Assembly: GCA_964343305.1 (NCBI GenBank) | Contig: CAYFJO010000194.1 | Coordinates: 1 to 19,552 of the forward strand | Reading direction: 5' to 3' | DNA length: 19,552 nt | From: CAYFJO01 sp964343305 | Lineage (GTDB): Bacteria; Planctomycetota; Planctomycetia; Pirellulales; Pirellulaceae | Shown here: positions 7,345 to 15,197 of the stretch, piece by piece | Position numbering within the stretch: the first letter of the stretch is position 1 | Layout of the letters: each line of letters begins with the position of its first letter | The notes under the pieces: model-generated | Seen by the model: only the letters and a program-made list of their open reading frames with translations | What the model was told of the DNA's origin: nothing | Databases searched by the model: none | Program-made: the position numbers and the translations under genes

Positions 7345-7893
7345 TCATTTACTGGGGTCCCATTTGAATTCTCGAATTGTTTGCAACGCGTTTTTGACGA
7401 TTGGCGTCGCTACTTCGACCATTCGTTTGGCCAGCTCCGAATGTTCTTTCGGCACTTCGCGTTCTACTTGGTCTGGCAATCCTTCAAGCGTTGCGCGGAT
7501 GGTTGCGGCGAGTTGTCTAAAGGCTCCCCCGACTTGCGATACCAGCACGATTTCTCCCATCGCTTTTCTAAGCTCGACCTCTTCGATCTGTCGCGATATT
7601 TTTTCGCGGCGTGTTTTTTCGCGCAGGAGTTTGAGTCGCCATTCTTTTAGTTCGTCAGTCTCACTCTGAACCGATTTTTCTCGGCGATAGGGTCCGAGAC
7701 TTTTTCGTTTCAAGAACTTCTCGACCTCTGCGCGGCTCCATCCCTTCTCCGTCGCAGTCGGAAAATCTTGCTTACGAATCCAGCTACGCACGGTCGAGTA
7801 TGTCACTTGAGAACATTCGGCGATCGCCGTTGGAGTTTTTAGGTACGTTGGCTTTCGCGCCGACCGCGATTTTTCGTTCATTTTTTGTGTCAC
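7345..7893 (-). CDS. Phage Nu1-like (terminase small subunit) DNA-binding protein
   Basis: In phage packaging, the small terminase subunit recognises the DNA end site and hands it to the large ATPase/nuclease. The 182-residue product has an N-terminal helix-turn-helix of the winged, MerR-like type (TPTAIAECSQVTYSTVRSWIR, then WSRAEVEKFLKRK, about residues 20-64) and then a long charged helical stretch (about 75-115) suited to oligomerisation, which is the plan and size of lambda gpNu1. The GTG start at 7893 overlaps the TGA of the preceding small gene (GTGA), implying coupled translation. An ATG at 7881 (preceded by GGTGA) is an alternative start that shortens it by four residues. No large terminase or capsid gene follows; the frame ends about 100 bases before the tRNA-Leu fragment. 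It may be a packaging relic or an element regulator. Confidence 0.65.
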   Translation of the reverse strand: MTQKMNEKSRSARKPTYLKTPTAIAECSQVTYSTVRSWIRKQDFPTATEKGWSRAEVEKFLKRKSLGPYRREKSVQSETDELKEWRLKLLREKTRREKISRQIEEVELRKAMGEIVLVSQVGGAFRQLAATIRATLEGLPDQVEREVPKEHSELAKRMVEVATPIVKNALQTIREFKWDPSK

Positions 7894-8018
7894 CGTGATT
7901 TCAAGATCTTTGATATCCGTGGATTGAACGTGGGGCGTTGGTGGTGCCGAGCGGTCTCTTTCATCGCTTGCAGGACCCGCCGGGCGAAGGGGGCCGTTTC
8001 CGGCACACCCCCTCTCAT
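7890..8018 (-). CDS. Small 42-residue protein in overlapping micro-operon
   Basis: This frame encodes MRGGVPETAPFARRVLQAMK and continues to PRISKILKSR; it is basic and shows no known motif. Its ATG at 8018 overlaps the TGA of the upstream 83-residue frame (ATGA), and its own TGA at 7890-7892 overlaps the GTG start of the Nu1-like gene (GTGA). Such overlaps at both ends are unlikely by chance and are the main argument for its being real. No ribosome site of its own is visible, consistent with coupled translation. The function is unknown; small basic proteins in this position in mobile elements are often regulators, but nothing here shows that. Confidence 0.45.
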   Translation of the reverse strand: MRGGVPETAPFARRVLQAMKETARHHQRPTFNPRISKILKSR

Positions 8019-8266
8019 CGATCGCTGAGTAATTGTGCTAGACTGTGGCACTGTTCAACCGTCAGATGGTCACGCAGATCGGCGGCAAGTTGTTCCAAAT
8101 CCACGCTGACCGCACCCACAGTTGCACCCATGCGTTCGCAGAACTCGCCAATTGCCGGATCTTTCGTCGTTAGTTCCGACCCCGTAGGGTCATTTGTAGA
8201 ATTCTCTGCATTCGTGCGCATTTCTAAGTTATTGGGTGGTGATTTCACAGTCCCGCGCGGCGGCAT
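8015..8266 (-). CDS. Hypothetical 83-residue protein, first gene of micro-operon
   Basis: I do not recognise the product. The N-terminal half is polar (Thr, Asn, Pro), then comes ERMGATVGAVSVDLEQLAAD, and the last 35 residues (DLEQLAADLRDHLTVEQCHS onwards) look like an amphipathic helical domain. Its stop overlaps the start of the 42-residue gene. Its start is only 15 bases from the start of the divergent exonuclease, and no ribosome site is seen, so the true N-terminus may be elsewhere or lost. The DNA coding for GATVGA (8111-8131) resembles 2230-2250 in the integrase relic (19 of 21 bases), so part of this frame may derive from an integrase tail. Confidence 0.4.
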   Translation of the reverse strand: MPPRGTVKSPPNNLEMRTNAENSTNDPTGSELTTKDPAIGEFCERMGATVGAVSVDLEQLAADLRDHLTVEQCHSLAQLLSDR

Positions 8267-8281
8267 CGTTCGGTATGCAGC

Positions 8282-8848
8282 ATGGCAAAACACATCGATC
8301 ACATCCTTGTCATTGACGTCGAGTCGACCTGCTGGGAAGGAAAACCGCCGGCAGGTCAAATCAGCGAGATCATTGAAGTCGGACTCTGTCCTGTTGATGT
8401 CGCGAAACTCGAACGACTCGAAAAACGCAGCATCCTTGTTCGGCCAACTCGTTCTACAATCAGTCCCTTCTGCACAGATTTGACAACACTGCGACCAGAG
8501 CAATTCGAAAATGCTGGAAGTTTGCAAGATGCAGCGAAGATCCTCAAGAGCGAGTACGACTCGAAACAACGACTATGGGCCAGTTGGGGCGATTACGATC
8601 GCCGACAGTTCGAACGTGTTTGCGGCGAATTCGGTGTGAGCTATCCGTTTGGCACCAGCCACCTGAATATTAAAACTCTGTTCGCTGTCGCGATTGGTCA
8701 TCATCACGAATTGGGGCTGGATGGTGCTTGCGAGAAACTGGGCATCGAACTCGAAGGCACTCATCATCGAGGAGACGATGACGCGTGGAACATCGCAGGG
8801 ATTTTGTGCCGGCTGCTGAAGCAGATTCGTAACAACGGGCCCAATTGA
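8282..8848 (+). CDS. DEDDh 3'-5' exonuclease (ERI1/KapD-like, RNase T superfamily)
   Basis: The 188-residue product has the motifs of the DEDDh family, which removes nucleotides from 3' ends using two metal ions. Motif I is VIDVESTCWEG (Asp12 and Glu14), motif II is WGDYDRRQF (Asp106 likely the metal ligand) and motif III is HHRGDDDAWN (His162 and Asp167). The order, the spacing and the Cys-Trp after motif I resemble ERI1-like and KapD-like single-domain exonucleases rather than DNA polymerase III epsilon. The substrate, RNA or DNA, cannot be told from sequence. It is the first of three genes in the same direction: the cytochrome gene begins 45 bases after its stop, so they may share a transcript though the functions seem unrelated. 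No strong ribosome site precedes the ATG. Confidence 0.88.
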   Translation: MAKHIDHILVIDVESTCWEGKPPAGQISEIIEVGLCPVDVAKLERLEKRSILVRPTRSTISPFCTDLTTLRPEQFENAGSLQDAAKILKSEYDSKQRLWASWGDYDRRQFERVCGEFGVSYPFGTSHLNIKTLFAVAIGHHHELGLDGACEKLGIELEGTHHRGDDDAWNIAGILCRLLKQIRNNGPN

Positions 8849-8893
8849 CCATCCAAGCTCTGGATTGCCCGCGGTTGTACAAAGCGGCATAAT

Positions 8894-9868
8894 ATGAAAA
8901 TGATTCGTCTCGGCATTGCGATTGTTCTCGCAGGAGTCATTGCGGTTTTCATCGGGCTTGTGTTCTTTTATCCCGGCACCCCACCGCAAGCACCAAATGC
9001 GACTTCTCCATCGCAAACGCTTGCCGGTTGCAAGCAGTGTCACGCCGCCGTCTGGCACGAGTGGGAAACCTCCTATCATTCGAAGTCTTTTTCCGACGAT
9101 AAAGTTCAGGCAGCGTTCCAGCACTTTGGTTTCGACCGGAAATGCGAATCGTGCCACGCGCCGCAACCCGTGTTTCTGACCGGCTTGCGAGAGCCGGTCA
9201 AGTTGCGGTCCGACGATCGTGAGAGCGGGGTGAACTGCCTGAGTTGCCACGCGCTGTCGGGCGGACAAGGAGTCGCAGCCACGCGCACGATTGCGGACGC
9301 ACCCTGCCATCCCATCGAAACCATAGAATTGGCGACGAGCGAGGCCTGTGCAACGTGCCACGACGCCATCTATCAGGATTGGGCGGCCAGCAACTACAAG
9401 TCAAAAGGCAAATCGTGCCAGTCGTGTCACATGCCCACGTTGGCAGACGACACGAATCGACGCAGCCATTTTTGTGTCGGTGCTCATGATGAGGATCACT
9501 TGCGATCGGGCGTCGAAATGACATGCATCCAAAAGGGCGACGAGTTAGTCGTTGCCGCGAGGAACCACGCCACGGGACATAACTTTCCAGGCGAACGACA
9601 CAACCGCATCTTGCTGCTGCAAGTCATTCAAACCAGCGAAGACGGAACGATCACGTTGTCGCAACAGGATTTCATCAAACGAATCACGCCGTTTCGCGGC
9701 GAAAGCACCGCCGAACAGATCAAAGCAGGCGACACCTACACAGCCAAATTCCCGGTCGTGGAACCGCCGGTCACCGCTCATGTCCAGTTACTTTACAAAA
9801 TGTTTCCCTACGTCCGCGATGAGGACGCAATTGTTGTTCATGAAAAACGGATCGAGCTTACGAAGTAG
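8894..9868 (+). CDS. Membrane-anchored five-haem cytochrome c (c554-like)
   Basis: The 324-residue product has an uncleaved-looking N-terminal anchor (IRLGIAIVLAGVIAVFIGLV, about residues 4-25) and five CxxCH haem c sites: CKQCH 46, CESCH 84, CLSCH 115, CATCH 152 and CQSCH 175. The spacing, the phrase AVWHEWETSYHSKSF after the first site and QDWAASNYKSKGKSCQSC before the last are typical of cytochrome c554/NapC-related tetra- and pentahaem proteins that shuttle electrons in the periplasm. A haem-free C-terminal domain of about 120 residues follows, containing NHATGHNFPGERHNR, where the His residues could be distal haem ligands. Partner oxidases or reductases are not in the window. Its last 29 bases overlap the start of the substrate-binding protein gene, pointing to coupled expression. 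Confidence 0.9.
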   Translation: MKMIRLGIAIVLAGVIAVFIGLVFFYPGTPPQAPNATSPSQTLAGCKQCHAAVWHEWETSYHSKSFSDDKVQAAFQHFGFDRKCESCHAPQPVFLTGLREPVKLRSDDRESGVNCLSCHALSGGQGVAATRTIADAPCHPIETIELATSEACATCHDAIYQDWAASNYKSKGKSCQSCHMPTLADDTNRRSHFCVGAHDEDHLRSGVEMTCIQKGDELVVAARNHATGHNFPGERHNRILLLQVIQTSEDGTITLSQQDFIKRITPFRGESTAEQIKAGDTYTAKFPVVEPPVTAHVQLLYKMFPYVRDEDAIVVHEKRIELTK

Positions 9869-10862
9869 CTGGACTCGCTTGCGCTTCGGGTTACTGTTTC
9901 TCGTCGCTGCCGTTGGCTGCGGCGGTTCTGATCAGCCGCAGGTTGTCGTCTACACAGCAGTCGATCGCGGAAATTCCGAACCGATCTTGGAGCGGTTCGA
10001 AGCCGAAAGCGGCATCCGCGTTCTTGCACTGTATGACGCCGAAGCTGCGAAGACGACCGGATTGGTCTCTCGATTGATCGCAGAATCGGATCGCCCTCGT
10101 TGTGATGTGTTTTGGAACAACGAGATCGTTCAATCGCTCATGCTTGCCCAACGAGGCATGCTCGATCCCTATTCCCCCTCCACGACAGGCGGAATCCCGA
10201 TCAACTTCATTGATGCCGGCCACCATTGGACAGGCGTCGGATCGAGGGCCCGCGTCATCGTCTACAACACGAAACACATTGAATCCGATGACGCCCCGCG
10301 CAGCATTTTCGAGCTAGTTGAACCAAAATGGAAAGGCAAAGTTGCGATCGCGAATCCGGGCTTCGGTACGACGCGAACACACGTCGCGGCATTGTTCGCG
10401 CAACTTGGCGAAGAGAAGGCCAAGCAGTTTTTGCTCGACCTATTGGCGAACGAAGTTCGCATCGTAGATGGAAATGCGATGGTGAAAAACCTGGTGGCAC
10501 GTGCCCATCCCGGTGCGTCGCCGATCTATGTCGGCCTCACCGACACGGATGACGTCATGTCCGGCCAAGCGGATGGCGAGTCCATCGAGATGGTCTATCC
10601 TGATCAGGACGGCATCGGTACGCTTTTCATTCCAACTTCCGTCTGCTTAATTCGAAAAGCCCCACACTCTGAGGCGGCGAGGAAGCTGATTGACTTTCTC
10701 GTGTCCGCAACGACCGAAACAGAATTAGCGGCGAATCGGTCCGGCTACATGTCTCTACGCTCCGCCAAGTTGACGCCCAAACCGATGGCCGTCTCATTCG
10801 AAGATTTGCTCAAGCAGTTGGAACGGAGTAGCCGTTGGACGAAAGGGCATTTCCACCACTAG
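9840..10862 (+). CDS. ABC transporter substrate-binding lipoprotein (FbpA/AfuA-type, probable iron)
   Basis: The 340-residue product begins with a lipoprotein signal, LRFGLLFLVAAVGC, with Cys27 as the likely lipid attachment site. The mature part shows the type II periplasmic-binding fold: VVVYTAVDRGNSEPILERFE, CDVFWNNEIVQSLMLAQRG, GSRARVIVYNT, WKGKVAIANPGFGTTRTH, YVGLTDTDDVMSGQADG and the C-terminal RKLIDFLVSATTE. This layout is that of ferric-iron and related binding proteins (SBP_bac_6/11 group). Paired iron-binding tyrosines near the middle are not obvious, so the substrate is uncertain. The frame extends upstream to 9552, but there it lies inside the cytochrome gene; the ATG at 9840 fits the lipoprotein signal and overlaps the cytochrome end by 29 bases. 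No permease or ATPase gene follows; the next gene is convergent. Confidence 0.85.
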   Translation: MKNGSSLRSSWTRLRFGLLFLVAAVGCGGSDQPQVVVYTAVDRGNSEPILERFEAESGIRVLALYDAEAAKTTGLVSRLIAESDRPRCDVFWNNEIVQSLMLAQRGMLDPYSPSTTGGIPINFIDAGHHWTGVGSRARVIVYNTKHIESDDAPRSIFELVEPKWKGKVAIANPGFGTTRTHVAALFAQLGEEKAKQFLLDLLANEVRIVDGNAMVKNLVARAHPGASPIYVGLTDTDDVMSGQADGESIEMVYPDQDGIGTLFIPTSVCLIRKAPHSEAARKLIDFLVSATTETELAANRSGYMSLRSAKLTPKPMAVSFEDLLKQLERSSRWTKGHFHH

Positions 10863-10936
10863 CCCGGATTATTCGTGCCACGGCTGTGTCAGCCGTGATG
10901 GCGCGAGAAACACGGCTGGTACAGCCGTGGCACGAA
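10863..10936. repeat. REP-like inverted repeat, possible two-way terminator
   Basis: TTCGTGCCACGGCTG (10872-10886) is exactly complementary to CAGCCGTGGCACGAA (10922-10936). The arms extend to 26 bases (10872-10897 and 10911-10936) with two mismatches around a 13-base loop, and each arm contains its own 8-bp palindrome (CACGGCTG and CAGCCGTG). It fills the space between two convergent genes, so a stem formed in either transcript could end transcription, though there is no U-tract. The preceding CCCGGATTATTCGTG (10863-10877) recurs with one change at 15835-15849. Confidence 0.8.
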
Positions 10937-10970
10937 ATGTGCGGTGTTTTGGGACAAAGCCTAGATCGAT

Positions 10971-13900
10971 TTACGGCACGCGCGGCTGCAGCTTGAGTTT
11001 CGCTTGCTGGATTTGCTCGCCGCGTAGGATTTCGACATCGACCTCTTGCCCTGCATCGTTGTCGGCCAGGATCTCGAAGATGTCATCGAGGCTGACGACC
11101 GAACGGTCTTTCATCTTCTGTATGATGTCGCCGACCTGGAATCCAGCACGCTCGGCGGCCGTCCCTTCGAAGACGCCCGTGACTTTGCAACCTTCTTTGA
11201 CGGTCGTAATCTCGACGCCGATCATTGGGCCGGTGCCGGCAGACCATTTGCCCCAGACTTCGCCGTTCTTGAGCCGATCCAAATGTGGGACGACTTCGTT
11301 CAGTCGAGCATAGAGGAATCCGCCGGCGTTGCTTCGCTTGCTGTGAATCCCGATCAGCCGCCCGTCGCCGTCAAGAAACGGACCGCCAGTACTAAAATCA
11401 TCCAGATCGAACGACGTCCAAATGGCTCCACGAAACACCCGTTGAATATCGACGATGTGCGCCGCCGGCCGAGCTGCTTCGGAAACGGCGCGCTGGTGAG
11501 CGATACCAACGTACAACTGGCCGAATGGAATTTCATCGGCGAGGCTAACGCCGACAAATGGAAACGGACCTTTATCGGTAATCTTTAGGAGGCCAATGTC
11601 CGCTTCTCGGTGGACGCCACGCGTGCGTGCACTGACCACGCGTCCGTCAGCCAGCCGCACTGTGACTTCTCGATCGGGGCGGCAAACGACATGTCCCGCG
11701 GTCAACACGTAACCGTCTCCGCTAACGAGGACACCGGTTCCAAATCGCCCCTCGCCGCAATCGATTGCGACGGTCGCGGGCATCCCTTTTTCGAGGATCG
11801 GCCGCACCAATTCGCGACGAGCCTTCTGATTGGTCGCCACGGGGGATGGCACGTCGCGCATCGCGCTGAAATCTTCCGGCGACCTGGCCAGGTAAATGTG
11901 ATCAAACAGCGCGTAAGATCCGTCCGGAGTGCTCAACGTCAGGCCCGTGATGTCCAGCGATCCGAAATCGGAATACAGATCGCGGGTAATCACGATCCAC
12001 TGGCTGGGCAATAGTTGCCGCCAGACGCGATTGGCCGCGCCCCAGGACGGCTCGCCAAGTCCCGCGTCGTATCGCACCGGGCGAATGCCGGCATGATTCA
12101 ATTCGATCGACACGCGTCCGCCTCCGAACTTGCGAAACGCAAATCGCATGTAGCGGTACTCGCCCCAGTCAGGCGTCTCCCGGACTTTGATTCGCTCGGC
12201 AAATTCACGCCGGAATCGCCCGGACGCCGTGACTTTGATCGAGCGGACGCCGCTGTGCGTGTCTTCGCCATGCAACGTTGCATCGCCTTGCCCGGCCGCG
12301 ACTTCGACGGGTTTGAATTCACCTTCGTCGTCGAACAACGGATAGAGCGTTGGCAACTGGTTAGTAATCTGAACTGTGTACCAACGCACCGGGTTGGTTT
12401 TCTGCGATCGGGTCTGCCTGATCTCCAATTCAATTTCGTCGCCCGCCGCGGTACGGTACTCCGCCAACGAAACCGCCAACGGCGAAATCTCTTCGTCGGC
12501 CCTGGCTCGCAGCGGAATGGGCAATTCGGCAACCAACTTGCCATCGATCAGCACCTCAATTTCCGGAAGATATTTTCCGCCGCGTACGTGGTCCACCAAC
12601 AACATTAACCAATTGTCGTCTATATCGAGCTTCAAACGTCGACGCAGCGAAAACGGTTGGCTGTCCGTTGCCACCGCGGTTTCAAACGTCCCTCGCACGG
12701 GCGCGCTCCTTTGCTCAACACTGAGCCACCGAACATCCGTGTCCGAGTGCGCCGAAAACTCCCAACCTTGCCACGCCAACATTTGCGATGGAACACGCCG
12801 GCGAAGCTCGCGCGCGAGTGTGGCCGGATCGAGGATGACCATCGGATCGAGCCAGTCGGCAAAGTCGCGAATATCCAGCGGGTCGGCGTTCTCGGGACGG
12901 CCTTGTTGTGCTGGATCAATCTGCAAAATCAGCTTTCGAGGCGACTCGCTGTCGACAAGCTGCAACACGCCGGAATCGAGCGTCTTTTCGGAACCGACCA
13001 GAAAGTCGCTCTCCCAGAGCCGTGTTTTTGTGTTGTCCAAATAAACACATGCACGTACACAGCCGCCTTCTTTTGCGATCGCGTCCAAACCGACGCGCGT
13101 ACGAAATCCGCGGGCCATTGCGGGCAACGTGAATTCGAGTTGTGCAAAAGCATGAACGCCAAATCCCCAACCAAATTCCTCTCCACCGCTCGCCAGCGAT
13201 CCGCCGCGAACATTTCGATTGACATGCCACGCGTCGCCCCTGCCGCTGAGCAACGATCGTTGTTCGACGGCGGTCGCAACGACTCGGCTGAGCGGTACGT
13301 CACTGGGGCGAAAAGAACGTCGCATCCAGACGTTCCCGATGCGAACCCACAACGGGTCCAAGCTCCACGCCGGATGCAGGCCGTGAATCCAACGGCTGGG
13401 GTCCAGCCGATTGCCGTGCACGCTGGCGGAGAACCGGTCATCGGACGCCGTTGCAATCAAGCCGTCGGACGTCTCGATTTGCAGCAAACGTGACTGACCG
13501 TTGGGGCACAGCACGGCGAGTTCATCGAAGTAGGCGTCCCAGAAATCTTGTTCGGGAAAGTGGATCTCGGCCAAATCGTCGAAGAGCCATTTTTGGCGTC
13601 CGGCGTCGAGCAAAACGTTAACCCAGGTTTCCCCGAATGACAATGCGCGAAAGGTCGTCGATCGACCGTCGCGAAAGAACGCAGTCCCCGGTTGATAACG
13701 TTTGGCCTGTCCCGAATGCCAGGCGATTCGACGGACATAACGCTGGACAATTCGCACGGGCGGGTTGGTGGCCGTCGATCCCGGCGCGTAGAGCGACGAA
13801 TGTGGCTCGACGACAAAGTGTGCCGACCAAAGCTCGTAGCCCGTTGAGTTCTCGTCGACGCGCCGCACGACTTGGCCAGGCAATCGATCGCCGGAAATCA

Positions 13901-14177
13901 TTTCGATGAAAGCGGGCGGCGGTGAAGCGGGACGGGCCGCACGGTCTAGAAACCACTGCATCGGGTTGCTCGAATTGACCAGCGGGCGATCATCCAACGT
14001 GGGGTCGCGATTGACGGCGTCCCACAGGGCGAGCGTGTTGCCTTCGATGCGGCTGCCGTCTTCGAACTTGACGGAGTATCGCCCAGCGGCACCGGTCGCG
14101 CCGCATAGGAAGGCCTGCAACAAGACCCAACCAAGGAGGAAACGAGTTGTTTGCCGGCCCGGCGGATAAACGAACAT
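10971..14177 (-). CDS. Secreted NPCBM-S1C trypsin-like-PDZ protein
   Basis: The product has 1068 residues from the ATG at 14177. A signal peptide (RFLLGWVLLQAFLCGATGAAG) precedes a large N-terminal region; about residues 310-450 resemble an NPCBM carbohydrate-binding module (WGFGVHAFAQLEFTLP, FRTRVGLDA, ACVYLDNTKTRLWES). More beta-rich segments follow, then a trypsin-like S1C domain from about 800 with GTGVLVSGDGYVLTAGHVV (His829) and READIGLLKI (Asp860). The nucleophile loop reads DDFSTGGPFLDGDGRLIGIH: Thr930 occupies the place of the catalytic Ser in the usual GNSGGP, with Ser929 just before. A PDZ domain ends the protein (GCKVTGVFEGTAAERAGFQV onwards). HtrA-like proteins act in envelope quality control, but this one may be inactive or sugar-binding. 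A TTG at 14234 would add 19 residues before the signal peptide and is less likely. Confidence 0.82.
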   Translation of the reverse strand: MFVYPPGRQTTRFLLGWVLLQAFLCGATGAAGRYSVKFEDGSRIEGNTLALWDAVNRDPTLDDRPLVNSSNPMQWFLDRAARPASPPPAFIEMISGDRLPGQVVRRVDENSTGYELWSAHFVVEPHSSLYAPGSTATNPPVRIVQRYVRRIAWHSGQAKRYQPGTAFFRDGRSTTFRALSFGETWVNVLLDAGRQKWLFDDLAEIHFPEQDFWDAYFDELAVLCPNGQSRLLQIETSDGLIATASDDRFSASVHGNRLDPSRWIHGLHPAWSLDPLWVRIGNVWMRRSFRPSDVPLSRVVATAVEQRSLLSGRGDAWHVNRNVRGGSLASGGEEFGWGFGVHAFAQLEFTLPAMARGFRTRVGLDAIAKEGGCVRACVYLDNTKTRLWESDFLVGSEKTLDSGVLQLVDSESPRKLILQIDPAQQGRPENADPLDIRDFADWLDPMVILDPATLARELRRRVPSQMLAWQGWEFSAHSDTDVRWLSVEQRSAPVRGTFETAVATDSQPFSLRRRLKLDIDDNWLMLLVDHVRGGKYLPEIEVLIDGKLVAELPIPLRARADEEISPLAVSLAEYRTAAGDEIELEIRQTRSQKTNPVRWYTVQITNQLPTLYPLFDDEGEFKPVEVAAGQGDATLHGEDTHSGVRSIKVTASGRFRREFAERIKVRETPDWGEYRYMRFAFRKFGGGRVSIELNHAGIRPVRYDAGLGEPSWGAANRVWRQLLPSQWIVITRDLYSDFGSLDITGLTLSTPDGSYALFDHIYLARSPEDFSAMRDVPSPVATNQKARRELVRPILEKGMPATVAIDCGEGRFGTGVLVSGDGYVLTAGHVVCRPDREVTVRLADGRVVSARTRGVHREADIGLLKITDKGPFPFVGVSLADEIPFGQLYVGIAHQRAVSEAARPAAHIVDIQRVFRGAIWTSFDLDDFSTGGPFLDGDGRLIGIHSKRSNAGGFLYARLNEVVPHLDRLKNGEVWGKWSAGTGPMIGVEITTVKEGCKVTGVFEGTAAERAGFQVGDIIQKMKDRSVVSLDDIFEILADNDAGQEVDVEILRGEQIQQAKLKLQPRVP

Positions 14178-14183
14178 CCCCGC

Positions 14184-14189
14184 ATTATA
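14184..14189 (-). promoter_or_regulatory. Possible -10 box giving a leaderless transcript of the protease-like gene
   Basis: TATAAT on the minus strand ends 6 bases before the ATG at 14177, so a transcript starting at the usual distance would begin at the start codon itself. No Shine-Dalgarno sequence is present and no -35 match is seen at 17 bases. The call is weak. Confidence 0.25.
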
Positions 14190-14288
14190 ACCCAAGCGTT
14201 CGTCTTCGTCGCCGTCCTTGCATGTCTTCGCCAAACGCCCATAATGCTGTCGTTTGAACGTGCGATCAATTGAAAGGAACTCCTTCTT

Positions 14289-15191
14289 ATGCCATTGCTT
14301 GTTGTTGGTTCCGTGGCTTTTGACAGTGTCGAAACTCCGACCGACTCGCGTGAAAACGTTCTCGGCGGATCAGCCACTTACTTTTCGTACGCGGCAAGTT
14401 ATTTCACATCGGTGCGGCTGGTCGGTGCGGTCGGCGAAGATTGGCCCGACGAGCATACCCAGTTGTTGCAAAGCCGCAAGATTGACACCACGGGACTGCA
14501 GATCGTCGAGGGGGAAAAGACGTTCTTTTGGAGCGGCAAATATCTGCCCAACATGAACGATCGTGAGACGCTGGATGTCCAGCTCAACGTGTTCGGGCAA
14601 TTTGATCCCGTGCTGCCCGATGATTACAAAGCGTGCCGGTACTTGTTCCTGGCTAACGGTTCACCAACGATTCAGCTCAAAGTGCTCGACCAACTTCCCA
14701 ACGCCCGGCTGGCGGTGGCCGACACGATGGATTTGTGGATCAACAACGAGCACGATGCGCTGATGGAACTGTTGAGCCGCATCGATGGGCTTGTGTTGAA
14801 CGACAGCGAAGCGAAGTTGTTGACCGGCGATGAAAACCTCGTGGTTGCCGGTCACAAAACGCTCGCGATGGGACCCAAGTTCGTCGTCATCAAGAAGGGT
14901 GAGCATGGCGCGATGTTCTTTTCTGAACATGAGACATACGTCCTGCCGGCATTCCCCACCGAGCAAGTGATCGATCCGACCGGAGCGGGCGACAGTTTTG
15001 CCGGTGGAATGATGGGTTACCTCGCCGAGCGAGATAACTTCGAGCCGAAGACACTCAAGGAAGCCATGGCGTTCGGCATCGTCGTGGCGAGCTACAACGT
15101 GGAAGACTTTAGTCTGGACCGGATGCGAAACATTGAAAGGCCGGATCTGGACAAGCGGATGGAAGCGTATCGGCATATGTTGAGTTTTTGA
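14289..15191 (+). CDS. PfkB-family sugar/nucleoside kinase
   Basis: The PfkB family transfers phosphate from ATP to sugars or nucleosides. The 300-residue product has the first family signature region at about 25-40 (NVLGGSATYFSYAASYF, with the Gly-Gly of the substrate-binding strand), RLVGAVGEDWPDEH, and the C-terminal ATP/anion-hole signature IDPTGAGDSFAGGMMGYL, where Asp235 in DPTGAGD is the catalytic base. Length and motif order are normal. The GG-S-A-T-Y-F-S start resembles kinases annotated as acting on adenosine- or ribokinase-like substrates, but the substrate cannot be fixed. AAGGA at 14274-14278 lies 10 bases before the ATG; TCCTT right after it is its complement and could weakly mask it. 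The gene is divergent from the protease-like gene (111 bases between starts) and followed by thpR after 65 bases. Confidence 0.92.
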   Translation: MPLLVVGSVAFDSVETPTDSRENVLGGSATYFSYAASYFTSVRLVGAVGEDWPDEHTQLLQSRKIDTTGLQIVEGEKTFFWSGKYLPNMNDRETLDVQLNVFGQFDPVLPDDYKACRYLFLANGSPTIQLKVLDQLPNARLAVADTMDLWINNEHDALMELLSRIDGLVLNDSEAKLLTGDENLVVAGHKTLAMGPKFVVIKKGEHGAMFFSEHETYVLPAFPTEQVIDPTGAGDSFAGGMMGYLAERDNFEPKTLKEAMAFGIVVASYNVEDFSLDRMRNIERPDLDKRMEAYRHMLSF

Positions 15192-15197
15192 AGATTC

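Noticed and set aside
8267..8569. Upstream extension of the 83-residue frame to 184 residues
   Set aside because: The extra part is antisense to the exonuclease, whose motifs are clear.
9552..9839. Long N-terminal extension of the substrate-binding protein
   Set aside because: It lies inside the cytochrome gene in another frame, and the lipoprotein signal starts at 9840.
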